64,000 nt of DNA from Sycobia sp. Sy_11 (lineage: Eukaryota; Arthropoda; Insecta; Hymenoptera; Epichrysomallidae): positions 930,001 to 994,000 of the forward strand of contig JACCIC010000035.1 of NCBI GenBank assembly GCA_018907035.1. Direction: 5' to 3'. Under the pieces are notes generated by a model. It worked only from the letters and a program-made list of their open reading frames with translations, did no database searches and was not told the origin of the DNA. Shown here piece by piece: positions 48,291 through 60,912 of the stretch (positions within the stretch are counted from its first letter, which is position 1; the number at the start of each line of letters is the position of its first letter). The position numbers and the translations under genes are program-made.

Positions 48291-49430
48291 GTAACAATAG
48301 TTTATTATTTTGCTCTCGTCTAATTTCATTATCGTTGTTCTTTAATCAAATGAATTATACGGATAAATGTCCTCTTTTATAAATGAGTGACTGATAGTCA
48401 GAACTATCGCATTTCTACCATTCACGTTTGCTCAATTCACCACTGGCTTTGAAAATATCAGTAAATATTTTTTATCTATTTTCAGCAACGCGATAACGCA
48501 CTGAGTTGTTGGACCCACGTTGAGAATCTATTAATTATAAGATATTTGTATTGAAAAGATTAACAATTGCAACATAAAATTATATCATATATATTTATAA
48601 ATTATGCATAAAAGATATGTATTATACTTTAAAATTCTACTTAATATTAAAAGGATCTGCGAATATTTTCATTTAAAATATAATGTGTTTGTTTTTTCAT
48701 TGTAGTATAATTTATTACCATCAGAATTTATGGATTAAATTGTATTATAATCATTCTTTGATTGTATAAAAAGTTGCCAACAAAAATATTAAGGAAATAT
48801 TAAAAAGTTCCAGATAATATTTATATCATTTGCAATATTCAATAATTTATTGTAACGTTGTGTCCACAGATGTACTGTGTATGGTTTCAAAATTTTAATT
48901 TATTTTGATACGCGATTTGATAATTTATTTTCATGTACGAGTATTCATCGAATATATGATTTTATAGACATGTCTAAAATTTCAGACTTTGATGAATTGT
49001 GGAATAGGAATAAATATTAAATTGACGAAAACTATTTGTAAATTCCATTTCTAAGAGATTTATCACATTTTATAAATTTAATTTAAACTTATTCTTATAA
49101 TTAGAATTATGTTAAGATGTATTTACCTTTATAAAATTACAGGACTGTGAATTGTAAAGACACAGAGTTTTAATGGGTAAATATCGTACTTGATGATACA
49201 ATTTATTCACGTATTTACATATAATTTTGAAAGATATCGCAAATAAATCTATTATAAATATTTATACGATTTTACAAATAAACACAAAATTACAATAAGA
49301 TTTCTAATAAATAAAATCGAATATTTTTTATTATAATTATTAATTGGTTAAAATAAAATTAACCGTTAATTCGTGAGAGCATGATTATGACGTATAAATC
49401 TTCAGATTATTCTGAATTTCGAACGCATTC
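48291..49430. other. AT-rich linker, nothing seen
   Basis: AT-rich without arrays or genes. Confidence 0.6.
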
Positions 49431-49722
49431 GAAGACAGGCTGTACCCTCCGTGTGTGCAAAAGCTAGAAGAGAGAAATGGAAGGATGGAGCGAATGGCTT
49501 TTGCATAAAAGTGAGAGAGCGGGAGGGGGTGGGAGGGAGAGGCAAAGAAGGATCATGTGGGGGTGGGAAGGCAGAGAAAGAAGCAAGCGTTGGGAATGCA
49601 GGCTCCACGCGCGCCATGCAAGAGAGCGAGCGCATGAATTAACGCTTGTTTCCAAAAGCCCTAACATGCCCGCGACAATTCTTGAGTGCTGTCTGCTGCA
49701 GGGCCGAGAGAACGTTGCTGCC

Positions 49723-49745
49723 TCTCTCTCTCTCTCTCTCTTTCT
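49723..49745. repeat. (CT)n tract
   Basis: CT run. Confidence 0.88.
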
Positions 49746-49935
49746 GACTCCCTCACTCTCCAGTTGACGTTACCCCCACCCCCCGCCCCCGCATCCTCCG
49801 CTCCCTATCTCCTCGCGTTCAACGAGCGCACACGCACGTACACAGCGCAGCCCCAACCCTTTCCCATCGCGCAACCGCCATCAGCGCTCTCTTTCCGCGG
49901 CGCGTCTTCCGTTCCTCATCCTCCTCCCATCCACC

Positions 49936-49960
49936 CTCTCTCTCTCTCTCTCTCTCTCTG
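49936..49960. repeat. (CT)n tract
   Basis: CT run. Confidence 0.88.
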
Positions 49961-51040
49961 TCTTTCTCCCTCAGCCCCCTCAGCCCCCGCCGCCCCCGCC
50001 GCCGCCGTTCGCCCCGCTCCCCCAACTGGGCGGCAGGCAAGCACGTTAAACGCTGGTAATGTTAACGTAAATAGATTATAACACTCTGTTAAACAAGCAG
50101 GCCCGAGCTCTCGGGCTCGCGAGCGTATTAGTCACGGATCGCGTGACGCGTTCCCCTGTCCTGCCAACCGCCGCGCGCCCGCGTCGCGCCGCCGCCACGG
50201 CTTTTGGTTATCGCGTCCTACGTGCTCTCTGTACGCGTCGTCGACGTCGACGCCGCCGCCGCCCCCGCGACTTCGCCCTCGCGCTCCGGGACGTCGAGGC
50301 CCGGCGACCTCCGGCTCGCGCGCCCAGCCCGAGTTCGAAATTCCTCGGTCGCCCACCCGCCCCCCCTCCCCCCCTCCTCCCCCTGCGCTCGATTCGTCGA
50401 GCTTTGAGGCGGCCGGGAAACCCCTTCGGAAATTCTTTCCGCCGCCGCCCGAGCGTCGGCCGGCCCGGAGCCCCGGGGCGGCCCGGGGAAGCGCCTTTGC
50501 CGCCGCCTCCACTTGCCCCTGGGGTTAATACGCCGCGACTCGCCTAATGCCAACAAAGCCTGGCGATGATCAACCGAGAGTTTAGTTAGCCAAAGAAATC
50601 GACCGCAAGCGGAAGCGCGCGAGCGCGCCCGCCTTTGAGGCCCTGCGCGCGGCGGATCGCCCGAGGTCGAGTTTTAGAAGCCGCCCGCCACCGCACGACT
50701 TCCTCCCGCGGTAGCTTTCGCCTACTGCGGCCCCGGCCGGCGCATTCTCACGAGCGGGCGCATTCATCGCTCGCCCGCGCGGAGGCGTCGTCGTGCGACG
50801 GTGCGCGCGTCTCAATCATCAGCTGTCGGGCCGAAGCTTCAATTGAGACGTACTTGAGCCTCCCCCCTCCCCCTATTGTCCTTCGACCGCAATGTTTAAG
50901 ACTATGATTTCGTCGTGTATTCGGACTGGGTGCAGTTTTTTCCGGTTCTCGGAAGTCCGGAAACTCGGCTCCCGTCCGGCTCGATCCCATTGTTATTTAG
51001 TTCCGTCGAGTATCCGTCCGAGCACTAACTCTATTGATAA

Positions 51041-51780
51041 ATTCGACTAATTTCCATTATTTCAGTTTCGTCTATGCAACGTCTCGTTATCTTACTTTTT
51101 TTTGACCCTATGTATGTATAGACTTAGGATCTCTAAAATACTGATACTCCATTTATTTTTATTATCATTCCTCTTTTCCGTTAGTAATTTAGAGCGTTTA
51201 AGTAACGTGTGTTACTATCATATTGTCTTATCCAAAGAAAATATTGAGAAGCAGTCACAGACAAATATAGGTAAAAGTGAAAATTGAGTTGTCGCTTGAA
51301 GACATACTTTTCTGTTGAAAAAATACTCTTAATGAAAAAGTCTTTTCTTGAAAAATAGACATTAATGTATTATCAATCAAGAATTTAATTCTTGATAAGA
51401 ATGTGCGAAAATAAATACAGCGTGAGATAAAACATTGGCAAAATGTATTACAACCCATTAATTGTAATAGTAGAATTCCATTTCTGATATGCAATGTTTA
51501 TAGATTTCAAAGTATTCTTAATCATTTTTACAAATATAAGAATAAGTTTAAAAGATTCGGTAAAATGTTCCAATTATGTAGAATAGGTTCTTGATTAGAT
51601 AACTTAAGTATATTCAGGGAACCGATGGCTCTCGAAGAGTATAAAAAAATTTGTTCAATATTAAAAAAGGTTGATTTCATTCCATTATCGTTGATTGCAC
51701 TTCAAATACGAGCCACCAAGAGCAAATGAGTACTTTAGGACGGTAGCGTCAGTGCCGTATCCTCTTTCTCGGATATATTT
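51041..51780. other. AT-rich linker with perfect palindrome
   Basis: AT-rich, no gene. Arms ATCAAGAATT (51376-51385) and AATTCTTGAT (51387-51396) form a palindrome with a single central base. Confidence 0.6.
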
Positions 51781-52413
51781 TATCCGGTTGATGCGGCCGT
51801 TACAATTCTATCGATTATTTTATCGTCCGTAAAAAAGGAGAAAATATAGCAAGAATACGGCGGGAAGAATTCCGCGGAGAGGTGGAGAGGCGGGGCCGCG
51901 ACACGGTCGAGATGGCCAAGTTGGAAGTGTCGGGACGGAAGGAAAAAAGTTCGAAAGGACAATGACTGCCGGGCGCTATTGGACATTTCCACGCGGATGG
52001 TCATGCGGCTAATGCATTTTTACGGGGGGCTAAAATCATTTATAAAGCTGTAAATGCCGGCTTATTGGCCGGCGGGGTCACGCGGTCTCTTTTTCTTACG
52101 TACCAATAAAACCCGCCTCGCTTCGGCCAAACACGGCCAGTCACTCTCGCTTTGCCTTCTTTTATCTCTTATTTACAACTCTTTTATTTGCCGATTCCAT
52201 CTCAATCACATCTGCCCGCAGCTCCGGTCTAGGAGTCGTCTCATTCGGCGGGCGCGTATACCCGGTTCACATTTTTTCTCGGAGGTCCAGCGATAAGAAA
52301 AAAATTACCGAAATTGGAGTAATACTTAGCGTTGCTTTGTTTTTTACCAGGAACACTGTACCGAGCAGCGTGTAAAAAGTCACTGTCATTCTCAGTCGTC
52401 TAATTTATTTCAG

Positions 52414-52492
52414 TTAATATATTGCAGAATCGTATTTGCAGCGCTGATGTACTATCGAGTCTTGCAAGCATAAAGCAGTTATTAGCAGAAAG
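52414..52492 (+). other. Candidate coding exon (51-79 nt)
   Basis: Acceptor TTTATTTCAG ends at 52413 and donor GAAAG|GTGAGA follows 52492. Two further in-register CAG acceptors end at 52427 and 52441, spaced exactly 14 nt apart. One frame is open and reads ADVLSSLASIKQLLAE in its second half, a plausible amphipathic helix with ordinary amino-acid composition. The shortest form (52442-52492) is 51 nt and phase-symmetric (2/2), so it could be skipped without changing frame. No family recognised; an open frame of this length is also expected by chance fairly often. Confidence 0.3.
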
Positions 52493-53835
52493 GTGAGAAT
52501 CATTATTTTTGTCGTAGCTGAAGGCCAATCGTTAAAAAAGAGTGAAAAACATCGAGGTCCGAGCGCAACGCCTTAGGGCTTGAACGAACAATTGAAAACT
52601 AGAACGCGAGATTTCTATCGAGTCTACATTTGCTGTTCGATATCGGTCAAGGGAAGTTTCATCCAGGCGCCAGCTTGCATTGCATACTCTGCCGATTATG
52701 AAAAATGCGAGGAAGACTGCAAATGAATGCGGCTTACGAAAAAGAGGCCGATACGGTAGGCAGGAGATTTGAGAGCTCGAGAGGTCGTCGGGAGCAATTA
52801 CTCCGCCGATGAGAGGGACGTTCGGTCGAATCGCCGCGGGGACGCGGCTACACGCCCGTATCGGCCAGGCATCGGCGCTCGCGCGACGGGCGCGAGAAGC
52901 GCTCATGTACAGGTCCGCGCGCGCGCGAGTGCCTCTCCCCCCCTCCACCCCCATACCCGCGTTTCTCCGGGAACTATTAGCGCCCCCGGCGTTATCGCCG
53001 GCGAGCAATATTCAGATCCGCGGCACGGCGGAGCTCCGCTCGGCCCCGGATATAGATTGCTCAGCCCGGGGCGTCTCGCGGAGCGCGCGCCCGTCCCCCG
53101 TCCCCCCCCCCGCCCCTGGAGCCGCTCGCAACAGTTCCGATATTGCCCTCCGTGCCGGCGCTGATCATCCCGCTGTAAAGCACGAATGGGACGACGACGG
53201 GGGCTCGCCCGTTCGCTCGCCCGCTCGGCTCGCGGCGCGTCATCCGCGCGACATTCATACCGACGTCACCCCAAGAATTTACTCATTTAACGACGATTCT
53301 TCTCTCTTTTCTTTTCAGCCCCTCCCCTCGCCCCGTCGCGGCTTTGTCATTCGCTTTTCATACTCTGCCCCGCATTTGTTTCTTCCTTGTTTTCAACCCG
53401 CCCTTTATCCCCTGCCCCTCCTCCCTCTACCATCGCTATATCTCCCGAGCGTTTTTATACATGTAATATCTGTGCTTTTTTTGTTACTCCATCTACGTCT
53501 TGATTATCTCTTTTCTGTACGCGCGCCCGTTCAACTACGCGACGACTGGTCCTCTCGCTCGTCTTGTTCTGCGCAGCGTACCGTGCATGCAAGCGTTTTA
53601 TCTCGCATTAAACGCACGAATCTCAAAATTAGAATATTATTAATAACGGCTCTCGGGTGCTTTGCTCGAGGCCCCTCCCGCCGCTCTCTAACCCTTTTCG
53701 CCGGCACTGTGCGTAAGCAGGGCAGTTTCCTCGATGGAGCAGGAGAGCGGACCCCCGCCGATCTGTGATGGCAAAGATCGCCTCGGCAGAAGGCGCAGCG
53801 AAACAGAAACCGAGTTTTTAATTTGGCGCGTGTGC

Positions 53836-53845
53836 GTCACGTGAC
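53836..53845. promoter_or_regulatory. GTCACGTGAC E-box palindrome
   Basis: Perfect 10-bp palindrome with a CACGTG core, identical to the consensus for bHLH-zip factors of the MITF/TFEB/USF group. A chance occurrence is quite possible; no promoter is evident beside it. Confidence 0.35.
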
Positions 53846-53941
53846 AGCGGGAGAAAGAAGCAGCAGAAGAAGAAGAGAAAAAGATAGAAACAAGCGCGCC
53901 GGTGAGCGGATGCCGTAACCACGGACGGGTTGCGATGGCGC

Positions 53942-53955
53942 GGGGGGGGGGGGGG
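53942..53955. repeat. Poly-G (14)
   Basis: Uninterrupted G run. Confidence 0.9.
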
Positions 53956-54560
53956 CAAATCGGCGAGTTCGCATTGGATGACGGCACAGCGGCAGATGAA
54001 TCTCTCTAGCGCGCATTGTCTGCGTTTGAATGGATATACATATATACATACACCGAGCATCGGTGCTCTCGTAGTTACCCCCTCCCCCTCCCTCGTCGGA
54101 CTCCGCTCTTTCTTTATACCTTTTTGGCCAAGAATTTCTCGAGCTCTTTTTTTCGGTCCTTATTTCTCGAGCGGTATTTTCGGCGACAAATATTATTGTG
54201 TCGAACAATGATCGTGCCCTCAATGCCGGTGTAGCTGCGAGGCCCACGAGCCGCAGCCGCCGCCGCAGCCGTCGACACTGGCTGCGGCGACGCCGGTGGT
54301 AATGGCGGCGGTGGCAGTCGTCGTCGTCCCGACGGTTGTAATCTTCGACATTGTCTACCGAAAGTCGCCCCCGGGCCATATTGGAACTGCTGGAACGTCG
54401 AACCGGCTCCAATGGAGCTTCGCCGGGGTGTGGTGGCATCAGCGGGAGGGGGGGGAGGGACGTCGCGCCCGCCGCCTCCGCCCTATTGAATCTTGAAAGA
54501 GGCTGACTGTGAATGGCAAGTGATTAAAATGTTTTTACATGAAAACACTCTCACCTCGCG

Positions 54561-56560
54561 GTTTCTTTTTTTCTTACATTTATTTTACGCATTTTTAAAT
54601 TCAAATGTATAGACCAGCTCATTTGCGACGGTTTTTAATTCCTCGTTCAAACTTATTAAAGTGAAACTAATGATTAGGAACAGACACGTGTAATTATTAT
54701 GAAATATAAATCATCATTTAGTTTATTATGCGTCTACAAAAGTTCTTATATATGCTTTGGATTTCATTTAGAAATTTATTTAAGACCTCGTTGCTTTAGT
54801 CCATAAATTAATCTTAGTTTATATAACTTTTTGTATATTTTTTCATTATAGAATATTGAATAAAATTATATTCATGCCTGAATTGTAGGTTTAAGATAAA
54901 ACAAATTTTAAAATGATAAAACTGAACACGAAAGCTAAATCTGGATCTTTAAAATTAGAATTTCACAAACGATTATTAATCAAATAATGAAAATATCGTT
55001 ATATTTGTAAATCATAATTGTAATTTTTTTTTATTTTTTAACTCGATATTATAAATTACACAAGATTTATTGCAATCTCTTATTTAAAAAGTTTTAATCT
55101 TTCTTTTATTAATCGTTACTATATCTTTTTATATTTTTATGGAAAGCGTATCAAACAATTTTTAACACATTCTTATTTTCAGTGCATGTTGATAACTAAG
55201 AAAATCACTATGAATTACACTACTGTTCAAAATGTTGTATAAAATAAAGTCTCATTTCTGTGAATGTAAATATTATCCACTTATACAAAAATCTTATGTA
55301 TCTATATGCCACACAAATTGATTTTATCTACTTGTATATTATTCTACAGTATAATTTATAATAACTTTATATTTATACTTTATATACTATATATAACTTT
55401 ATATTTTGTACTATATATTATAGTATATAAACTATGTATACTATAATATAATTAGAAAATTCAGAATGTTTTATAAAGCTTTTAACGTAATATTTGCTCC
55501 TATTTTTTCGATTACTAATATTTTTGGCTCAATATCCGAACAATTAGATGTAGATAAAGTGATTTTTTAAAGATATAAAATATTCTATTTATTTTTAAAT
55601 TTAATAAATAAGAGTGATCTTTTTATAAGATATTTCTCAGTATCAGTAAATCCTTCAATTACCTATTTGAATTCTTTGTAGGAAAATTGTATAAATATGC
55701 TGACTTTATTAGCTTTCTAGATTATGATTAAAGTGTTATAAGTTAGTGTATAAATTGTCTGTAAAACGCTGAACAAATGTAATTAATATAGAGTAAAGAA
55801 AGTTTTTTTACCTTTTCTTTAAGAAATAGTAAATTGTAAATAAGATGTTCAAGAAATGACAGATTATCTACGTATCAGCTAAAGTTCTTAAGATTGCCTA
55901 TAATTCATAATTATGAAAGGATGGTAGAAGAAATCGTTAAATTAAATATAGTAGGATTTCTTTAAATTTAAGCAATGTAAAATTTGTAGAAATCAAATCT
56001 GACGAAAATTTATGTAAGGCGTATCTGATCATTAGCTTAATCGCAAAACTCTTGTAAAAGCTCTTGTATCAAATTGAAAAAATTCCTAATTCCCGAAGAA
56101 TTGTGTATGTCAGCCATAATGCAAATTGTATTTATTACGGAAACTGTATACCCAATGGCAGTGCTGAAGTTTTAATAAAATGTACTCTCTCTTCTTATTA
56201 TCGGTTCAGAAATACATGAATTTTTCAATAAATTATTTTTGTAAATTATGCAGCAATCCAAACCAATTGCAATTCTATTCGAAACGTATACGAGATAAAA
56301 ATATTACTTCAATTTAACGTGCTGCGTAGTGGAAAACGCATCAGTTATCATGACGTTATCAACGCATCAGTATCATGTAAATTTCGCTATTAGAGCCAAT
56401 AATTTAATACGAACATAATGTTGTAAACTTATAGAAATTTTTATATATTACATTTCCGAATTGGTGCTTCTTTGATTTACGAAGAAATTAATAACAGTTA
56501 TAACTTTACCGATGAGAATGAGGGGAGAAAATATTTTTTAAGGGTGTGACGAGAGAGGGA
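54561..56560. other. AT-rich stretch (2 kb)
   Basis: AT-rich with no gene. Contains a 14-bp perfect inverted repeat at 55414-55450 inside a TATA-rich patch. Confidence 0.6.
55414..55450. repeat. 14-bp perfect inverted repeat (hairpin)
   Basis: Arms 55414-55427 and 55437-55450 are exact reverse complements, centred on TATTATAGTATA / TATACTATAATA, with a 9-nt loop. The composition is AT-only apart from single G and C bases. Confidence 0.8.
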
Positions 56561-57650
56561 GGAGGGGAAGAGAAAGAGAGAGATCGTTGAAATGAGCAAG
56601 TGCGGTTTCATCTGCCGAAGGGCGATCTGTCATAGTACACATAGTTACGAGCGAGGTGAATTATCGAGATTGCAGATGCGGAGGGTATCAAGATCCGATG
56701 AATGGCGCTTGAATTCATCTTCTGATTTTCTTGCTCAGGGCGAGAGCGTCTATAGCGAGTGGAATATTGAACGATTTCCCCATCGCACTTGTCACTTTTC
56801 TTTTGTGTGAGAAAGGTCGATGCTGTCCCCGGCTGCTCGGCATTATGAATTATTATCTGCTTCTCTATATATCACGGATAATAGAAGTGTACGCTTAGAA
56901 TATAAGCATATAATATACGTATAATCAACAGTATATCAAGATGTAAATACATATATATTAATTTAAAAATCATTTTTTATTTATACGACACAAAAACACT
57001 CATTATCCCTTGATCGTTGCGGTACGCTTAAGAATAATTACATTTGTTTTAAATATTTTATAATACAGGGGAAGCAGAAAAAACGTATGTACGGTAAAAT
57101 CGAACTATGTAAATTTCACGGAGCACAATTCCGTGGCAGAATGTCGCCGAAATCGCGGATCAGATGAGATATGAAAAGGGAAGTGGTGAGCGAGAGGGGC
57201 GAAGGGGGGGGGAGACGGGGAGCAGCTCCGCGGCTGGCTGGATTCGGCAGGCATCGCGCCCCGCGGGCACGTCGGGGATCGAAAGACGCGCGGCATTCAT
57301 AAATCAACCGTTTCATTCGCAGACTGCCGATATCGTCGCGCTGCCGCGCCTGCGCACCCCTTTGCCGCGCCCGAAATATCTCATTCCGAAACGCCTCGAG
57401 CCCGGCCCGGATTACAAACCTATCTATTACTTCCGCTGCCCTAGCGGCTCCCCGGCGCGCGGCCGAAGGCAGTCACCGCCGAATCGACGACGAGGACGAC
57501 GCGACGTCAAAAGGGGCAACGCGACCAAATCTCTGCCTCTAAAAGGCCGCGCAGAGTACGTCGGTCAGGCCGAGTGCAGTTTCTTGGGGATGATTATTTC
57601 TACTTGTTACTTGAATTAGTGAACATTCGCGAGACCTCGGCGAATGGCCG
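56561..57650. other. Mixed block with small CpG-rich core
   Basis: A GC-rich core at 57170-57560 is flanked by AT-rich DNA. Open frames at 56592-56810 and 57164-57619 have no recognisable domain. Confidence 0.5.
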
Positions 57651-58960
57651 CATCGATTGAATTATATCAAAGGCAATCACTGATCATTCGTGAATCATTA
57701 TTCATCGATTTAGTCGCTTGGACGAAACAGTGGTTCATTCAAAATCAGTTATTTTTATAAAAATGAGGTTTTAATTATAATAAGATAAGATAAGAAACTG
57801 AGAGCAGAAGTATAGAATTCGAATCAAGGAAGACTAGAAATAGAATCCAGATTCAACAATGTAATTCTGCAATACTTTCAAAATGAACCTTGCAAAGATT
57901 TTAAATCATAACGCAATTCTATTACTAAGATATAGTAATTATTATTAGTTAGAATAAATAGATTTTTTCAATTCCATTAGATACACTATGCAGTAAAAGA
58001 AATTTCTAATGATAGCCATTACTTTTGTCATCGATTTCTACGAAAGAATATTAATATTTGAATTGAAATCAATGATTTAAAAAGCTTTAATCCATCAATT
58101 TATTCGCAAATGCACATAAATTCGCAATTATAGTCAAAGAAAGTCAGAATAAATTTCTCCAGGTTAGCATAGGCAAAAGTACGCAAAAGAAAAATTAATC
58201 GAACTACAGATTATATTCAATTTCATTATACATTGTATGTGAGAAAATTGTATAGCTTGAGAATGGGAGAGCATTAGAAATCAGTTTTATCTTACATATG
58301 TAATTATAAATGAAAAAAATTGTGGGTATATACATTAGTATAAAACGGTCATTGAAATCTATTAATTTGAAAATTACACACTTTCGTGAACACTTTTTGT
58401 CTTTTTTGCGTAAAATGTATTTATCACTCTACATCGAGAGTCCAAAGTAAGGCTTGTATTTAGGAAAGAGAAGGGTCGCTTTTCGGTCACTTTGAAAATT
58501 CTATTTAAGATCAAATTGAAAGCGACGATCAGTTTTTCCGGCGAAAATCCCAAAACTTTTGTTTTGATAATTTCTCCTGGTAATGCGATTTTTTTAATTA
58601 TCTACCTGTTCCGAGACATATATAATATCAATAACACTTATCGTAGATTCGTAGACGTTTCTTATAAGTTGTCATTAGTATGCATACTTTATGAGCCTCA
58701 TATAAGAATCACATCGATTGTTAACACTTGAGGGAGAATCGAGCAATCTAACATGAATTATGGATTGTTTCAGTAGTGACAATCGGCTGTTACTAATGAA
58801 CGTGCATTTAGACGTTGATAATAAACATTACCGAGTAAAATACTGAATATTGTATTGATATAATTTTAGAGCGTAAGTATATAGGAGTGTAAATGCGAAG
58901 CGAGCTATCCCAGACATGTAATTAATAACTGAAATGCAGCTATTTGCCTGATTAACACCT
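57651..58960. other. AT-rich linker
   Basis: AT-rich, no gene called. A 79-codon open frame at 58492-58731 lacks a recognisable domain. Confidence 0.6.
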
Positions 58961-59520
58961 TGTTAATTTTTCCTTGAAGTCATTGTACCTGCAACCTTTG
59001 CCTTGATATCGAGGCTGAAAGAATCTTCGGATGGAAGTGCATCTTTTCGATGTAATCACTAATATGCATTAATACGCGGAGGGGTTTCCGGGGGCGTGAA
59101 AAGCAAGTTCATCAGAGACGAGTCGCATAAATGAAGCCTTTAGCGCGCCACGTACACCGGTCCACAAGCGCCTGCATTATTCGAGAGCGTTATTCTTGGA
59201 GAGAATAAAAAAAAAAAAAAGAGGAAAAAAAAGGAAAAAGAAGATGACGAAAAAGAGAGAAATCTCATTCGAGGTACGTCAGGCAAATCTTTGGCGCGCC
59301 TCGCGCGCATGAAAGCACAAAAGCGAGAGGCAGTGATATAGGCTCGTGTATATCGCGCCGGGAGTCGGAAGGCGAGGCGGGGGAGGTAAGAGGGAGCGCC
59401 AAAGAAGCGCAAGGAGAGGGACGCGGCGAGCGAGAGAAAAAAAAAGAGAAGAGGAAGGAGAGGAGAGAAGATCCGGTAATTCACGTTCCCTTCCATGTAT
59501 ATCTATATATCTATACATCT

Positions 59521-59521
<1 letters not shown>

Positions 59522-59571
<50 letters not shown>

Positions 59572-59582
59572 CATACATACAT
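59522..59582. repeat. (TA)n-(TACA)n compound repeat
   Basis: TA run followed by about four TACA units. Confidence 0.92.
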
Positions 59583-59753
59583 AACCAAGAGCGCGTCGCT
59601 TCAATTCGGAATCTCGCGCGAACGCTCGGGAGACGTTCGCCGTGTTGGGGTGGAATCCGTCCGGCGGCGCGCGACGACGCACACTACTTGCGGGAGGGGC
59701 GAGGGTAGGAGGCTGCCCCGCCGCCGTCGCTGCCCCTCTCGCCTGCCAACGGC

Positions 59754-59787
59754 AGCGGTAGCAGCAGCAGCAGCAGCAGCAGCAGCA
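59754..59787. repeat. (AGC)n trinucleotide repeat
   Basis: About ten AGC units. The reading frames give poly-Ala, poly-Ser or poly-Gln. It lies in an open frame on each strand, neither with other gene-like features. Confidence 0.9.
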
Positions 59788-60107
59788 CCTCTTAGTCTAA
59801 TTGAAAAGTCGGCAGAAATTGAAAATTGCGATCGCAAATTGCAAGCTGCTTTAGGCGGAAGCGCGGCTCGACCGGCCCGGGCGCGGGGACGCAGGGGCGG
59901 GAACTAAAAGACGGATATAGAGAGCCCCGGCCGGAGGACGCCGGCGCAGCCCCGGAATGAAGATCCAGTGTTTTGTCCGCCCCCGCCGTCGGGGGCGAGA
60001 ATCCCGGCTCGCGCGGGCTATTCTTTTAAAAGACTCGTCGTCAATTGTCGCGCCCCGTCTCTATAACGTCGTGAGGGTTGATTTTCCCGCTCGGGGCGTC
60101 GCGGCCG

Positions 60108-60129
60108 ACGCCGCCGCCGCCGCCGCCGC
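60108..60129. repeat. (GCC)n trinucleotide repeat
   Basis: About seven GCC units. Confidence 0.9.
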
Positions 60130-60884
60130 GATGCAGCTCCGACCCTCGTGCGCCCCGGCGGGCGGGGGCGCGGACGCGACGGACTAGGCTCCAAATTGGC
60201 CGCTAAAGAACTCAATGACGGCGCGCGCTTCTCGACACCCCCGGCGCCGCTGCATCCGACGCCCGTCCAACGCGCATCTCGGATAGACGCGGGAGACGAC
60301 GGGGCGAGGGAGGCGCGCGAGCTGGAGGGCGGGAGAGAGGGGGAGAGGAGGCCGTACACAAAGCTGGCACAAGGGGGCGAGAGCTGCTTTATTCGGGAAT
60401 GCACTTCCGAAACATTAAACGATTACTTCTTTTTTTTTAGTCTCCCTGCGCGAAAGTAATTGTGTTTATGCTGGAGACGATTCAGGAATTACTGTCGCGC
60501 TCTCCTTTTCAAGAGACAAATCAGTGCTGGGGGACTATCGTCGGAGAGCCGGGACGGGGGAGTGGCTTTATTTAGGAGCGCGCGAGGAGAAAACCTCTCT
60601 GTCCTCAAGTCAGCCAGAAGGGAGTAACTATTATTTATTGTTTCGAGACCGCCTCTAGGCGGGCTGCATCGGGGCGCCATTCTTTTCCAGTTTTCAAATG
60701 GAAAGTCACGATAGGGGGGCGTTGCGAGATATTATAGATACGGTGAAACAGGAGTGCCGCGTCGGCGAATCGCTCGGATTAATACGAAACGTAATGTTTC
60801 GCTCGAATATTTATATATCCGCGACCGTGCCGGATTTAATTTGGAAAAAGATCATTAAATTTTAGTTGAAAGGAGGTCTGTCTG

Positions 60885-60912
60885 TGTGTGTTTCTGTGTG
60901 TGTGTGTGTGTG
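60885..60912. repeat. (GT)n microsatellite
   Basis: GT run with one TTTCT interruption. Confidence 0.85.

Larger units (their letters stand above)
49431..51040. other. CpG-rich island 12
   Basis: Purine-rich left end, two CT arrays, then one of the most CpG-dense stretches of the window (50100-50800) with CCG/CGCC runs. Overlapping open frames on both strands are Arg/Pro/Ala low complexity. Confidence 0.6.
51781..54560. other. CpG-rich region 13
   Basis: Left part (51780-52300) is non-repetitive and enhancer-like. The middle part carries the exon candidate at 52414-52492. The right part is CpG-dense with poly-G at 53942-53955 and an E-box palindrome. No complete gene recognised. Confidence 0.5.

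Noticed and set aside
52809..53768. 319-codon plus-strand open frame
   Set aside because: Low-complexity composition shifting with local base content, competing frames on both strands, no recognisable domain, and it crosses pyrimidine-rich simple sequence.
53826..53850. Resemblance to the microRNA-210 mature sequence (GTGTGCGT...GTGACAGCGG)
   Set aside because: The match is broken by inserted bases and no foldback precursor is visible; the segment is better described by its E-box palindrome.
58492..58731. 79-codon open frame in AT-rich DNA
   Set aside because: No ATG start at its beginning, Ile/Leu/Tyr-rich as expected from AT-rich sequence, no domain.
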